A stretch of DNA of 64,000 nt from Tetradesmus obliquus. Its lineage: Eukaryota > Chlorophyta > Chlorophyceae > Sphaeropleales > Scenedesmaceae. A program made the position numbers and the translations under genes. The stretch is taken from NCBI GenBank assembly GCA_030272155.1, contig CP126197.1:5138001-5202000 (forward strand), read 5' to 3'. The notes under the pieces are model-generated. The model made no database searches. It worked only from the letters and a program-made list of their open reading frames with translations, and was not told the origin of the DNA. Below, one piece after another: positions 1 through 10,855 of this stretch; the first letter of the stretch is position 1; each line of letters opens with the position of its first letter.

Positions 1-1350
1 TGCCAAGACGTCTGCATCAGCATGTAGCACATCACCTTTGCTGCCAGCAGCAGCAGCTGCTGCTGTTGCTGCTGCCGGCGTACCAGAAGGAGTCAGCGGC
101 TGCCACAGCGCCCCATGCAAGCGGCGCCCTGCTGCCGCATCTGCATCTGCTGCTGCGTCTGCTGCTGCTGCTGCTTGTCCGAGGTTCTCAGGCGCTGCAC
201 TGCCAGGTGGCAGTGGTGGCGGCGCCGCAACAGCTGGCACAAACGGCGGCGGGGCAGCCACAGCAGCAGCAGCAGCTGGTGCTGGTGCTCGCGGCATCAC
301 AGGGGGAGGCACGTAGTGTGGCGGCACAAACGGCGGCGGGCTGGCTGCTGCTGTGCTGGGGGCTGGCGGCGTTGCTGGCGCAATGAAGGGCGGCGCCCTG
401 CCTGGCAGTGTGCGGAGCTGGCTGGCTGCTGCTGCTGCTGTTGCCTCTGCTACTGCTGCTGCTGCTGCGTTATCATCTGCTGGTGATGGCAGGACAGGTG
501 CAACAGCATCACTGTTGTCGTTGCCTGGGAATGGCGGCCCCCTGCCTGGAAGTGTGCGGAGCTGGCTGGCTGCTGCCTCTGCTACTGCTGCTGCTACTGT
601 GGCGGCTAGATCGGCGTCTGGGGCTGGCGGGGCAGGTGCTGCTGCCAGGAATGGCGGCGCCCTTGCTGCTGCATGCAGCAGCTCATGCATTGCTGGAACA
701 TCAGCAGCATGCGGTGACCTTGCCTGCCCAACTCCTCCTCCTGCATCTCCTCCTGCTGCTGCTGCTGCTGCTGCTGTCACGGGTGGTGGTGAACCAAGCA
801 GCATTGCCTCAGGAGAGTAGGGTGGGGGTGCAGCCATCATTGCTGCTTCTGCTGCATCACTGAATGCTCCTGCTAGGGCTGCTGCTGCTGGGGAAGGTGC
901 AGGTGGGGGTGAGGGTGACCCCACAAGCAGGGCGGCTTCGGCAGCATCTGCCACCATCACGCTGCCACCAGCTGCTGCTGCTGCTGCTGCTGCCGCTGCT
1001 GGGATTGCCGATGCACCCTGTTCACTTTCAGTGCTGACGGCAGCTGCTGCTGCTGCAGTGACTGGAGCCTCCTGTTCACTCCTGCTGTCTGCTGCTTGCT
1101 GCAGCTGCTCGTGTGGTTCAATTTCAGCCGCCTGCTGCTTAGTGGCCAGCTGCTGCTGCACCTGTGGCGGCTGCACTGCTGGTGCTGCATGCTGCTGCTG
1201 AGGTGGGCGTGTGAAGCTGTCAGGCAGCAGTAGCTTCAGAGAACCTGGTATCAGCAAGATGTGAGAGCCCAGCTCACTGCTGCTGCCACTGCTGCTGCTG
1301 CCACTGCTGCTGCTGCCACTGCTGCTGCCATCACTAGTTATACCGTCCAC

Positions 1351-1384
<34 letters not shown>

Positions 1385-2425
1385 TGCAGGCTTGGCAGCC
1401 TGACTGTGATTGTGTAGTTGCCTCCAGCCATGACAGGGTAGTGACTGCTGCTCAGCACCTGCAGAAACCCAAGCAGACAGCACAAGCCAGCGGTGTTGCT
1501 GCACAGCCATACTGATATGAGATTTGCATACATGTGCTTAGGCACACGGGCTGACAAGAGAGTTCATTGGTACAGGAAGGGCATGGCGTGTCACTGCTGC
1601 TGCGACCACCATCAGCAAGATCCACACACCCAACCAAGCGCTACTGTTGCTGCTGCTCAGCTGTTACTACCTCAGTCAGTACAAGCCAATCAGGAGGTGG
1701 TGCATCACAGCAGCAAAGCATGCAGCCGTCTCACCTGAGAGAAGCCAGGCACTACTGGCCCTGGCAGTGACCTGCCAGCTCTGCTGCCATCACTGCTGCT
1801 GCTGCTGCTGCTGCTTGGCTCACTGCTGCCAGACCCACTGCTGCTGCTGCTATTGCTGTGCCGCAGTGCTTCCCAAAGCACATTGATCTTCTGCTCTCCC
1901 GCCCATGCTCCACTCTGCTCTATCCACACCTCGGGAGCGTGCTGCTCCGCAAGCAGCTTGGGGCAGCGCGTGACACACCGCAGCACCAAGTCTGCAAAGA
2001 AAGGACCGTCTGCTGCTACTGTTACATCTATCTGCAGCTCTACAGGTACCTGGTTACTGCTTGTACTGCTGCTGCTGCTGCTGGTATCTGCAGTAGGGCT
2101 GCTGGTGTCAGCAGTGCCAGCAGCTCCTGATTCGCCTTGTTCCAGGATGCTGGCAGCTTCTAAGTCTCTGACCAGCTGCTGAGAGCTGCTGCTGAGAGCT
2201 ACTAGCGTCGGCTGCTGCTGCTGCTGCTGCGATGAAGTTGCTTGAGCTGCTGCTTTGGCTGGCACAGGCAGTGTCAAGAAGCCTAGTGCACTGCATGGGC
2301 CCAAGAGCCTCACAGCTGTGACTGACAGCAGAGCGTCTCTGCTGATGCTGCTGGTAACCAGTGCTGCAGCATGCTGGGCAAGTAAGCCATCTGCTGCACA
2401 GGCTGTGGTGTAGCGGCCACTGCCA

Positions 2426-2461
<36 letters not shown>

Positions 2462-2604
2462 CCATTGCTGGCTGCAGCAGCTGCTGCAGCAGGAACAGGC
2501 TGGCCCAGCCCACACGCCAGATATCCCAGGACCAGCAGTACTACAAGAAGTGGCTGAAGATGACGTTTGTTGCTCCATTTTAGATTTAGTGAGACGGATG
2601 GCAT
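1..2604 (-). CDS. Secreted matrix/cell-wall-type protein, copy A (partial, runs off left edge)
   Basis: Exon 1 is 2604-1735 and starts at an ATG followed by a hydrophobic signal-peptide-like stretch (PLLVVLLVLGYLACGLG). A polyglutamine tract and Ser-rich linkers follow. Exon 1 ends CAG|GTGAGA in phase 0. Exon 2 starts at 1458 after a ctgcag acceptor and stays open, with no stop, to base 1, so the gene continues left. Exon 2 opens with a beta-strand-like segment (GGNYTITVRLP...IPGSLKL), then a long Ala/Pro/Ser-rich region with the repeated motif SQLRTLPGR. Exons 1 and 2 align with copy B at 49622-57605 (shared: GPCxALGF, LxVTVxxDxPFF, GxxYTxTVxLP, PGSLxL), so the two genes are paralogues. Role inferred: extracellular glycoprotein of the wall or matrix. 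The family is not one I can name. The start is chosen because the signal peptide follows directly. Confidence 0.72.
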
Positions 2605-4184
2605 CACTGTTGTTGCTGCATGCCAGCACCTGCTGCTGCGCTGCTGCATTGGTCCATCCTCCAGCTTAGCTGCCCGAGGCTCTCAACTGCAGGTCCAGCC
2701 CATTAAAGATGGTGATACTCAGACAAAACCATACTTCGTCTGCTCGTATCAGGCTGTGAGGCTTCAGCAGGCAAGTGCGCAAGGGTAACTTCCCGGAATA
2801 GCTGTCGCTTTGAAATCGGTCCAGTTCATCATTAAGCTGTCTCACTTTGGGTTAATCATCATCGTTTGAGGTACCTTTTCAATAAGTTTGAAGGTGTGTT
2901 GGTCATTTTCTAGGCGATTGCTGTTTTTGGCTGCAGCGTGTCCTTCTCGGGGGTGCGCAGGTCCTGCCTCAGAAGAACATAAAAGCTGTTGGACAACTAT
3001 TTCTGCCCAAATTTTGATTGAACCAGCTGGAGAAGATGTACTGCTTGTACTTGATCTGATGGTGTGCCTGGCGGGCCGCGCATGATGGCATTTATAGCAA
3101 GGGCTTCCGCCCCAAATCAGACGTTCAATCAGATCTGTTACATTTCGTTGATGATATTGAACTGGTTTCGACGGCATCCCGCTCTCATTCACTGTGCTGC
3201 GCGAGCGATGCACCAACCACCTCGCTGTGTGTGACCTCTGACATGCTGCACATGATGGCCATGATGCTCCCTCATTGCTAACGCGTCCACTTTGATGCAC
3301 AATACATACACTAGTTTGATGCACAGCACACACACGGCCACACTCGCAACGGTGGGTATCAAGCTTGCTGGCATGGCTGCTGTGTTGATGTGCAGCCTGC
3401 ACAGCATGCCAGACGTGCCGCTGCTTGCCGTGCCACCAGATGCATGGTGGTTGATGCCCTGCAACTACTAGCATGTGCTAACACCTGCAGCGTGCAGTCA
3501 GGGCAGGCAGTCGGGCAGCAATTGAGCAACTTGCTGAGCTTGCTGCAACCGGCTACGGAGCAGCTGCGAGCCCAGCTTGTGCTGCCATGGTGCTCACATG
3601 GTCCAACACGCGCCACATGAACGCGCATGCTAACGCTTGTGCTTTGCATTCACAGCTGATTGCAACATCGTGGGCTGGTCATTGCCACCTGAAACGCCAC
3701 TGCCAGCTGACACTGCACAACCCCAGCCGCTTCAGCATCACATCCACAGCTGCTACACATGCGCCCCACCTGCCACAGCTGCACTGTTGTGACACATGCA
3801 GGATGACCTGCTGTCGTTCCTGCAAGTGTTTTTCCCGCCATCTGCAACAGCTGCCTTGTAGCGCGTCTGCCGCAGCTCGCTGCTCCTGGTAGCTTGTGCC
3901 GCCGAGTGCCATCTGCATCTCCGCTTAGTAACAGCAGGCTCAAAGGTCCTTCCTCCAGAACATGACACCTGCAGATGGCGGCAGGTGCAGCTCAATCCAC
4001 TTGAGTTACGAATGTGGTGCGGTCGCTGAACTCAGCAGGGGTGGTCAGTTCCCTTGCTGCTGCCGCGTTGTTTGCTCTCCAGCTGTGGTGAGAGCAGGAC
4101 TCACCCCAGCTGCTGCTGTACCATGTCCACACTGCCAGCCATGCTGCCTATCACCAAGCATCTTGCTGCCACTGCTGTAGTGCA
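2605..4184. other. Intergenic stretch with no recognised gene
   Basis: About 1.6 kb between the 5' end of copy A and the repeats downstream of the acetyltransferase gene. A 210-codon open frame lies on the minus strand at 3474-2842, with a Cys/His pair cluster near its middle (PCYKCHH). I recognise no family in it and see no splice-site support. It may be a fragment of a mobile element or chance. Confidence 0.4.
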
Positions 4185-4680
4185 CACGCTGTGCCTGGCA
4201 GCGGGTCGCCTGTAGTATCTGGACATGCGCTGGAAGCCTAAATGCTGGTACAGCCTGTCTGCAGCTGCCAGTCATGCTTGTCACAAACATGCATCTACAG
4301 TCTGCCACAATGCATCGCCACACATGCCATCGTACCTGGCAGCAGGTTGGCGTAGTACGCAGGCGTTTGTTCAAGCCAACCTGCCAAACATGCTGCCAGT
4401 GCTGCTTCTTAAAATCTCAGACAGGTTACCACGGACTGCCGCTGCCACTGTGCATATGTCGTACCTGGCAGCAGGTTGGCATAGTATGCAGGTATTTGTT
4501 CGAACTCGAGCTGCTGGTACACCCTGTTGGCTTCCTATCATCTCAGTCAGACAAGATACCCCCGACTGCTGCTGCCACAGTACCAATGCCGCACCTGGCA
4601 GCGGGTTGGTGTAGTAAGCCGGCGATTGTTTGAACCCGAGCTGCTGGTACAACCTGTTGGCGCTGCTCAGCCTGTCTAGC
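4185..4680 (-). repeat. Four degenerate tandem copies of the acetyltransferase last-exon segment (period about 130 bp)
   Basis: Read on the minus strand, a segment coding LYQQLGF...AYYxNPLPG recurs. The shared anchor (CCTGGCAGCGGGT-like on the plus strand) lies at about 4591, 4461, 4332 and 4191, giving spacings of 130, 129 and 141 bp. The upstream copy (4590-4680) is the intact GNAT exon. The others decay gradually: VYQQLEFEQIPAYYANLLPG, then a partial copy, then LYQHLGFQRMSRYY. The coding frame of the last exon runs through the second copy and into the third. Confidence 0.85.
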
Positions 4681-5556
4681 GTGTCAAGAACCATGCTGCT
4701 GTAGCCCATCTGCTTTGAGGCCTGTCGCAGCAAGAACCGCAACAACAGAAGAAAGTGGCAGCAGTATGGTGTGGTGCTGCACAGGGGCTGAGTATGTTGG
4801 GATACAGCAGATGTGGAGGTTAGACGGCCAGTTCAGTTGCGGCAGGGAGAGCACTAGGAGGAGCAGGCACGGCAGGCAGACAGCACACTGCCATGCACTC
4901 GTATGTGCAAAGCACGGTTGCTGCCTGTCATGAAAGCCTGGAGATGGTGATCTAGTGCAGCATGCTTATTATACAGCTTGGTGGCAAGCAACCCACATGC
5001 ACGTCCAAGTCACTGACTGGCAGCAACGATGTCGGAAGGAGAGGGCAACGACACAGTGGGAGCCGCAGTGCTCACTTACTTGCAGTGCTGCGGCCATGAG
5101 CGCACGCCCCAAGCCAAAGCGTTGGTGAGGCCCCTTCACCCACAGCCGTTTGAGCTCACAAGTGTGAAGAGATGACAGCGTATCTGCAGGGGTGTCGTCC
5201 TGCTGCTGTTGTTGTTGCTGCTGGTGCGTGGTTGCACCCTGTAGTGCAGCAGCTGCGATGCTGTTGCACGAGCTGTCGCCTTGCGAACGCTCTTGCTGTT
5301 TCAAAGGCCTTACAGCTACGCAAGCAACATCCTCAGGTGCAGCATCAGCAGAGCTTCTGTATGACACCAGCAGTATGCAGCCTGCAGGCTGAGCGTAGCT
5401 GCCCGGGAGCGAAGCCAGCTCGTGCTCAAAGTCCTGGAACTGCAGGTCTACGTTCAGCCAGGCATGATAGCGTACAGCCAGTCGTGCAAACGAGCGGAAG
5501 TCAGCGTGATCTACAGCTGTGCGCAGGGTGTAACCAGGGGGCAACAGTGGATCCAT
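4371..5556 (-). CDS. GNAT-family N-acetyltransferase
   Basis: Exon 1 is 5556-5080 (159 codons, ending CAA|GTAAGT). Exon 2 is 4721-4371, entered after gacag in phase 0. The joined product is 275 residues. GNATs transfer acetyl from acetyl-CoA to an amine; the substrate cannot be read here. Family features: an N-terminal DLxFQxFExELxxLPGxYA segment, the strand before motif A (CELKRLWV), the acetyl-CoA pyrophosphate loop (RFGLGRAL, fitting R/Q-x-x-G-x-G/A), and the C-terminal LDTLxRLxxANRLYxxLGF...YYTNPLPG block. A glutamine tract interrupts the region before motif A. The last 60 or so residues are translated from degenerate copies of the exon itself (see the repeat at 4185-4680), so the normal C-terminus probably ended near ALVLWQ. 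The intron is 358 bp. Confidence 0.85.
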
Positions 5557-6143
5557 TGTTGTGACAGTGCTAGTAAAACCGGTGGTAGTGGCATGTGAAG
5601 CTCACGCGTATCCAGAGACGAACGTGCAAAAGAAGCTCGCAGTGAGTTGCAAAGCCCTAGTAACGAGCCACGTGTCCTGTCAACCTCTCGCAAAAAGCAG
5701 CCCGATGAACCAGGATGCTTTGAGCTTGCATCTTGTATACAAGGTGGCAGAGGATGCTGTGACGAGGAGGAGGCTTCCTGTAGCTGCCTCATCCTGTTTC
5801 TGCTGCAGGCCCTGGACACAGACGCGTATAAATAAAGTTGCCGATTGCAGGAGCCCCTCAGAGCACTAAGGGTTTCAAAAGAAATCCATCCACCATCAGC
5901 CGGGCAAAAGTAGTAATGATCGCTCAGTTACAAACCCCACCAATACATGAACCCCTATCATTCTATCAATACAGCGCCCCACCCGACCCTGCAAGCCAGT
6001 CAGTCACCCGTCATGCGCAGCAGCTGCAGCACTGCTGCCATACAGCACAACACCCCAGCACTGCTGCTGACCCAGCAGCTGGCAGCTGCTGCAGCTGCCT
6101 TGAATGCTGCTGGTGCTGCAGTAAAGTCACATCACCAACAGCG

Positions 6144-6175
<32 letters not shown>
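5557..6175. other. Intergenic: upstream of acetyltransferase and 3' flank of bL21
   Basis: Both neighbours are on the minus strand. The part next to 5556 should hold the acetyltransferase promoter and the part next to 6176 the bL21 3' untranslated region. A (CTG) run at 6145-6175 abuts the bL21 stop. No further gene seen. Confidence 0.5.
5928..5932 (-). terminator. Candidate TGTAA polyadenylation signal of bL21
   Basis: TGTAA on the minus strand (ttaca on plus), about 245 nt after the bL21 stop. TGTAA is the usual poly(A) signal of chlorophycean algae. The assignment rests on position only. Confidence 0.4.
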
Positions 6176-6177
<2 letters not shown>

Positions 6178-7363
6178 ATGCGCTGATGCTGGTGACCATG
6201 AACTTGGTCAGCTCCTGCCTGTGGCCGGTCTTCCTCCTGTAGTGCTTCTTGGGCTTCATCTTGTACACAATCAGCTGCGGGGCAGAAGCGAAGAAGTAAC
6301 ACGATGCAGGGCGGCGGCAGCAGCAGCAGCAGCAGCTGTAAGCAACAAGCACAATGAACAGATAGTGTTGGTGCTCAAGAGCGCTGCGCATGGCATCGTG
6401 CAGTGCTCCTTCCGCTCCGCTCCAATGTGACGCGGGGCCCATGGCCGGGTTTCTCGCACAACACCCCGAGACACCCACGCCCCACAAGCCCCTTTCAAGC
6501 AATCCACATAACAACCTCAGCCTACATGACTCCGAAAACCAGCAGCTAGCACACAGCAACCTACAAGTCGCACATCTTGCACACACCACAAATAACACAC
6601 CCGTCCTTTAAGTATGATAGTCAGGAACTGTCATACATTGAAGACAGAGTTGTGGTTCAATTGTGTATGCAAGAGGTGCAACTTGCAAGTGCCCTGCACA
6701 CCCTGGCAAACACGACCTTCGCAATCAAATTGGCGCCCGCGCATCAGCCCCACCCGACCCAACCAACATCACCAACACATGATAACATGAAATGACAGCT
6801 AAACACGATGCCGTGACACATCACACAATAACAAGCACCTGTGGCCCGCGCAGCTCCTCCAGCACCTCTGCCTCCACAGCCACAATCTCCAGGTAGGGCT
6901 TGCCCACACAACCAATACACAGCTAACAACATGTTACGACAGCATTTTTGAACCAAAAGACAACAAACTAACATGTTACGCCGCACCTTTGGCCCGCGCA
7001 GCTCCTCCAGCACCTCTGCCTCCACGGCCACATTCTCCAGGTAGGGCTTCCCCACTGTGAAGCTGTCGCCCTGCTTCAGCGCCAGCACGCGGCCCAGGCG
7101 GATCTTGTCACCAACATCCACCTGGCAGCAGCAGCAGCAGCAGCGGCAGCAGCATGTCAGCAGCAGCAGCGGCAACAGCAGCATGACGTGGCATAGAGCA
7201 AGCACACGGCTCAGGCGGATCTTGTCACCCACATCCACCTGGCAGCAGCAGCAGCAGCAGCAGCGGCAGCGGAAGAAGCATGTCAGCAGCAGCAGCGGCA
7301 ACAGCAGCATGGCGTGGCATAGAGCCAGCACAAGACTCAGGCGGATCTTGTCACCCACATCCA

Positions 7364-7409
<46 letters not shown>

Positions 7410-9157
7410 GCGGCAGCGGAAGAAGCATGTCAGCAGCAGCAGCGGCAACAGCAGCATGACATGGCATAGAGCCAGCACACGGCTCAGGCGGATCTTGTCA
7501 CCCACATCCACCTGGCAGCAGCAGCAGCAGCAGCACCAGCAGCAGCAGCACCAGCAGCAGCAGCAGCAGCAGCGGCAGCGGCAGCAGCAGCAGCATGACG
7601 TGGCATAGGGCCAGCACGCGGCCCAGGCGGATCTTGTCACCCACGTCCACCTGGCAGCAGCAGCAGCGGCAGCAGAACGTCAGCAGCAGCAGCATGACAG
7701 CGTGCAGCAAAAGCACGCGGCCCAGGCAGATCGTGTCACCCACATCCACCTGGCGGCAGCGGCAGCAGCAGAGGGTGCTCAACGGGTGACAGCACAAAAT
7801 AGTCCGGTGTTGCCAGCAGAATCCTCTGACAAAAATGCCAGGAGAGTCCACACACGCCTCACACAGAAGCAGGTGCAGATGGGCCACACATGTGTGCCCT
7901 GTCAAACTCTGCCGCGACTCGTAACGTGTTGAGCACCTCAAAATTAACAGGGTTTGCTAGCCAGACATAGCCTGCTGCAAAGTGCCCTGGTGACTGCTGC
8001 ACAGTGCCTGCAGCTGCTGCCAGCGCTGCCTGCTGCAGATGCTGGCATGTCCCTGCTGCGGCTGTGAGACTGGCGCTGCTTCTGCTTCTGCTGCTGCGGT
8101 ACTACTGCAGCTGGAAGACTGCAGTGGCCTCTGTTCAGGTGGCAGCACAGATGCTGCTGCCAGTACCCTGCTGCCGCAGCCTGATGAGTGCAGCACAGCA
8201 GCAGCAGCACTGCTACAGTAGTGCTGCTGCTGCCTCAACAAGGAGGCTGCTGGGTTTCTGATTGATAGGATAGATGGCTTCAGCTGCTAAGTATAACGAC
8301 GCATCATCTGCCTCAGACTGCAGTGGCATCGGGTGTGCCACCCTGTGACTGCCAGTCCGCTCCTGAGCTAGTCAGCTGCTGCCCCCATGCGGCTGCACTT
8401 GTCCTGCTGCCTCTGTCTGCTGCCAACCGGCTTCTCAAATCTGCTGTGCGTATGCTGGTGACCTGAAGCTGTCTGCTCTACACCAAACATGGGTGTGCCG
8501 CTGTTGGAGTCTCGCCAGCGCCTGGCCCCTGCTGCCTGCTGCACTGGCTGGCCGACAGCTTCCTGACCAAGCACCGTGAACCCTGCTGCTCTTCTTATTT
8601 GGTGGATTATATGCCCAGTCTCCTAAACAATAGAAGCTTGCTACCAACTTGCCATTCAGCAGCTGTAGCCGCGCCTCACCTGCAGCCTGTTGCATGTGTA
8701 CCACTTGCCAGGCTCCACAAACATCTGCTTGCCGCCAACCTCCACCACTGCGTACACCTCAGGCGCTGCCTGGCTGTGCAGGGTTGGCTTGCCTGCCTGC
8801 TGTGCTGGTGCTGCGGCCTCTGCTGCGGCTGCTGCAATCGGCACAAACAGGGCCACAAGTGAGGTGGACAGCAGCAGCAGCAGCAAGGCCTTCCCCTGTG
8901 CAGCCCCATTGGCGGCAATGTCTGCCGTATATGTTTGATAGCCTCGCAAGCTTCAACGGCAACAATTGCGGAAAGACTTGCTGAAAGCAACGATTGGCCA
9001 CACGAGTCGCACCTGCTTGGCACTGAATCGCCAGTTTCTGCACTGCTGGCCGCTTGGCTGACACGAATGTCACGGGTCTGCAAGGTGCAACGTGTCCGGC
9101 AAATGCCATGGGCCTGCTGCTGGCCCGCAGGCCTGTCTTGGGCAGAGTGCACTGCAT
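6176..9157 (-). CDS. RPL21: Plastid ribosomal protein bL21 (nuclear-encoded)
   Basis: Four exons: 9157-9013, 8831-8680, 7121-6987 and 6274-6176. All have GT-AG borders and compatible phases, and they join to 176 residues. Exon 1 is a basic, Ser/Ala-rich leader typical of a chloroplast transit peptide. Exon 2 carries the start of the mature protein ([19 protein letters not shown]). Exon 3 has [13 protein letters not shown] and [21 protein letters not shown]. Exon 4 has [20 protein letters not shown], the conserved rRNA-binding C-terminus of bL21. It is a large-subunit protein; plastid location is inferred from the leader, though a mitochondrial target is not fully excluded. Intron 2 (1.56 kb) contains five tandem copies of the exon 3 acceptor region. 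Intron 3 contains a copy of its donor end. Confidence 0.92.
6838..7760 (-). repeat. Tandem array of partial bL21 exon 3 copies on both sides of the real exon
   Basis: On the minus strand the unit is a CTG tract, a ccag acceptor and the first exon 3 codons ([15 protein letters not shown]). The real exon starts at 7121. Copies start at 7238, 7364, 7511, 7650 and 7749 (spacing 99-147 bp). On the other side, the last 22 or so codons of exon 3 and its donor (real donor at 6986) are copied once, with a donor at 6838. Most upstream copies run from the VLAL codons into CTG-rich sequence, so they would not encode the rest of the exon. Confidence 0.93.
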
Positions 9158-9398
9158 TTTTGTCGGCTGCTTCGGGACTGCTGAATGTCACGCCGACAAA
9201 ATCAGCTTCTCGAACAACGCAAGCACTCTCTTGTTGAATGAAGCGGCCGAGTAATGGGCTCTTCCTCGCGGTCCCGGTGCTCTGAATGTGTGTTAAGGGT
9301 CCAGTCAAGCAAACTGGTGGGCGTGTAGGCCAACAGAGACGCATAAGTTTTAGCACAACATTAATTGAGAATTGCTAGTCTTGAAGCGCGACACTGCA

Positions 9399-9429
<31 letters not shown>

Positions 9430-10855
9430 CCACCTCAGGCAGCAAGCAGACCACGCACCTGAAGCACTGTTCGGTTGATGGGTGCATAGATGCGGTTCAA
9501 CATTCACTCAACATGAGACTGGTATGATGGTGACCTGGCTATGGGCAGACTGTGCAGACAAGCGACTCAGTCTGCAGGCCTCTGAGCTGCTGCTGGATGC
9601 ATACCAGCCGTAGCGTGTTCATCTGCACCTGCGCAACACAAATGCTATCAAACAAAGGTTGCTCAAACGGTTGGTCACCTCAAGCATTGTCTTGGGCATC
9701 AGTCACGATGGTATGCAGCAGGGTCTGGCTGTGTGGGGGGGCGGCAATGCAGTCCAGGCTGTCATCAGCGGATGCTGGAAGGATCACACCTGCTGCTGTA
9801 TGATGCAGACATGGCCACATTTGCATGCAGGACAACCGCATGACAGTGGCTGTGCCAGCAATTGCATGTTTCGCCAACCAGCACTGCTGGACCAGCAGTG
9901 CTGATGAGTGGCGTATTGAGCGCAGCAGATGCTGCTTGCGTTGCACAGTGGGCTGAAGTTGTCATCCATGCAAGAGAGCGGGAGATGATACTAGAAACAT
10001 GACTCAGCCAGCAGTGCCTGCTGCTGCTGTTCACGAGCACGGTGCTGCTGTTATGCCGGCGCATGCCAACAGTAGGTTAAGGGTGAATGCTGCTGGGTGC
10101 TGCGAGTGCTGACCCTCCATGTCCATGGCGTCGCCTGTTGTGCTGCTGCTGCTGCGTCGGGTCATACTAGCTTTCAAAAAAAAGTTTCTTGGACACCCTA
10201 CACTCCAGCAGCACCGTGCTGAGCTGCACTCAGCACGCACATGTGCAACCAGCTGCCAGACTGAACAGCTCCCATGTGATTGATTCGCGCTGTGAGCAAT
10301 GCCAAAGCATCCATCAGGCAGAGGAAAACAGACAGACTGTTCAAAAGCGCAAACAGGCTGAAAGCAGCATATGGTGCTTGCCACAGACGCAGCAGGAGGT
10401 GAACATACGACAAGTGACCTGCAAAAGATCAGTATCTATACCCAGTAGCTTGAAGCTGACAACTGCCCTGCAGAACAGTAGCCACCTTGAGCAAGCACTG
10501 CTTGCTGAGTGTCATGTGATGGGGCACCCAAGCCCTGACCCCTGTGAGCTTCTTCGTGGAAGTAACGCGTGAGTAATTGGGAGCGTCAGACTGCTAGCGT
10601 GCGATCATCAAAATACATTTGTTCATTCGCAACGCTGGGCTTTGAACGTTGTTGAAGTACCTCCACCAGCCCTTTCAACTCTGTCTCCTTGCTCCTGTAC
10701 CGGTGCCTTCTCGAATCGCTTGTTCCGTTTTGTCTGTCAATTCACGATCATGATGTTCGCGTAACTATCCCTAGACCCGGCTGTGGAGTGAGCAGCAGCA
10801 CCCCATCTGTACACGTTGACAGCAGCAGGGGCTGCCTGCCCCGACAGCTGCCCAG
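9158..10855. other. Divergent intergenic region between bL21 and PP4
   Basis: About 1.7 kb between two divergently transcribed housekeeping genes, so it should hold both promoters. A short minus-strand frame at 10163-10031 (44 codons, starting MTRRSSSSTTGDAMDMEG) is open but has no recognisable similarity. Nothing else stands out. Confidence 0.45.

Noticed and set aside
38-863. Several plus-strand open frames rich in Ala/Leu/Cys
   Set aside because: They are shadows of CTG/CAG repeats. The minus strand has the continuous, paralogue-supported frame.
6744-7640. 298-codon minus-strand frame made of Cys/Leu runs with repeated VDVGDKIRL
   Set aside because: It is the CTG tracts and exon fragments of the bL21 array read through. 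The real product uses only exon 3 with splice sites.
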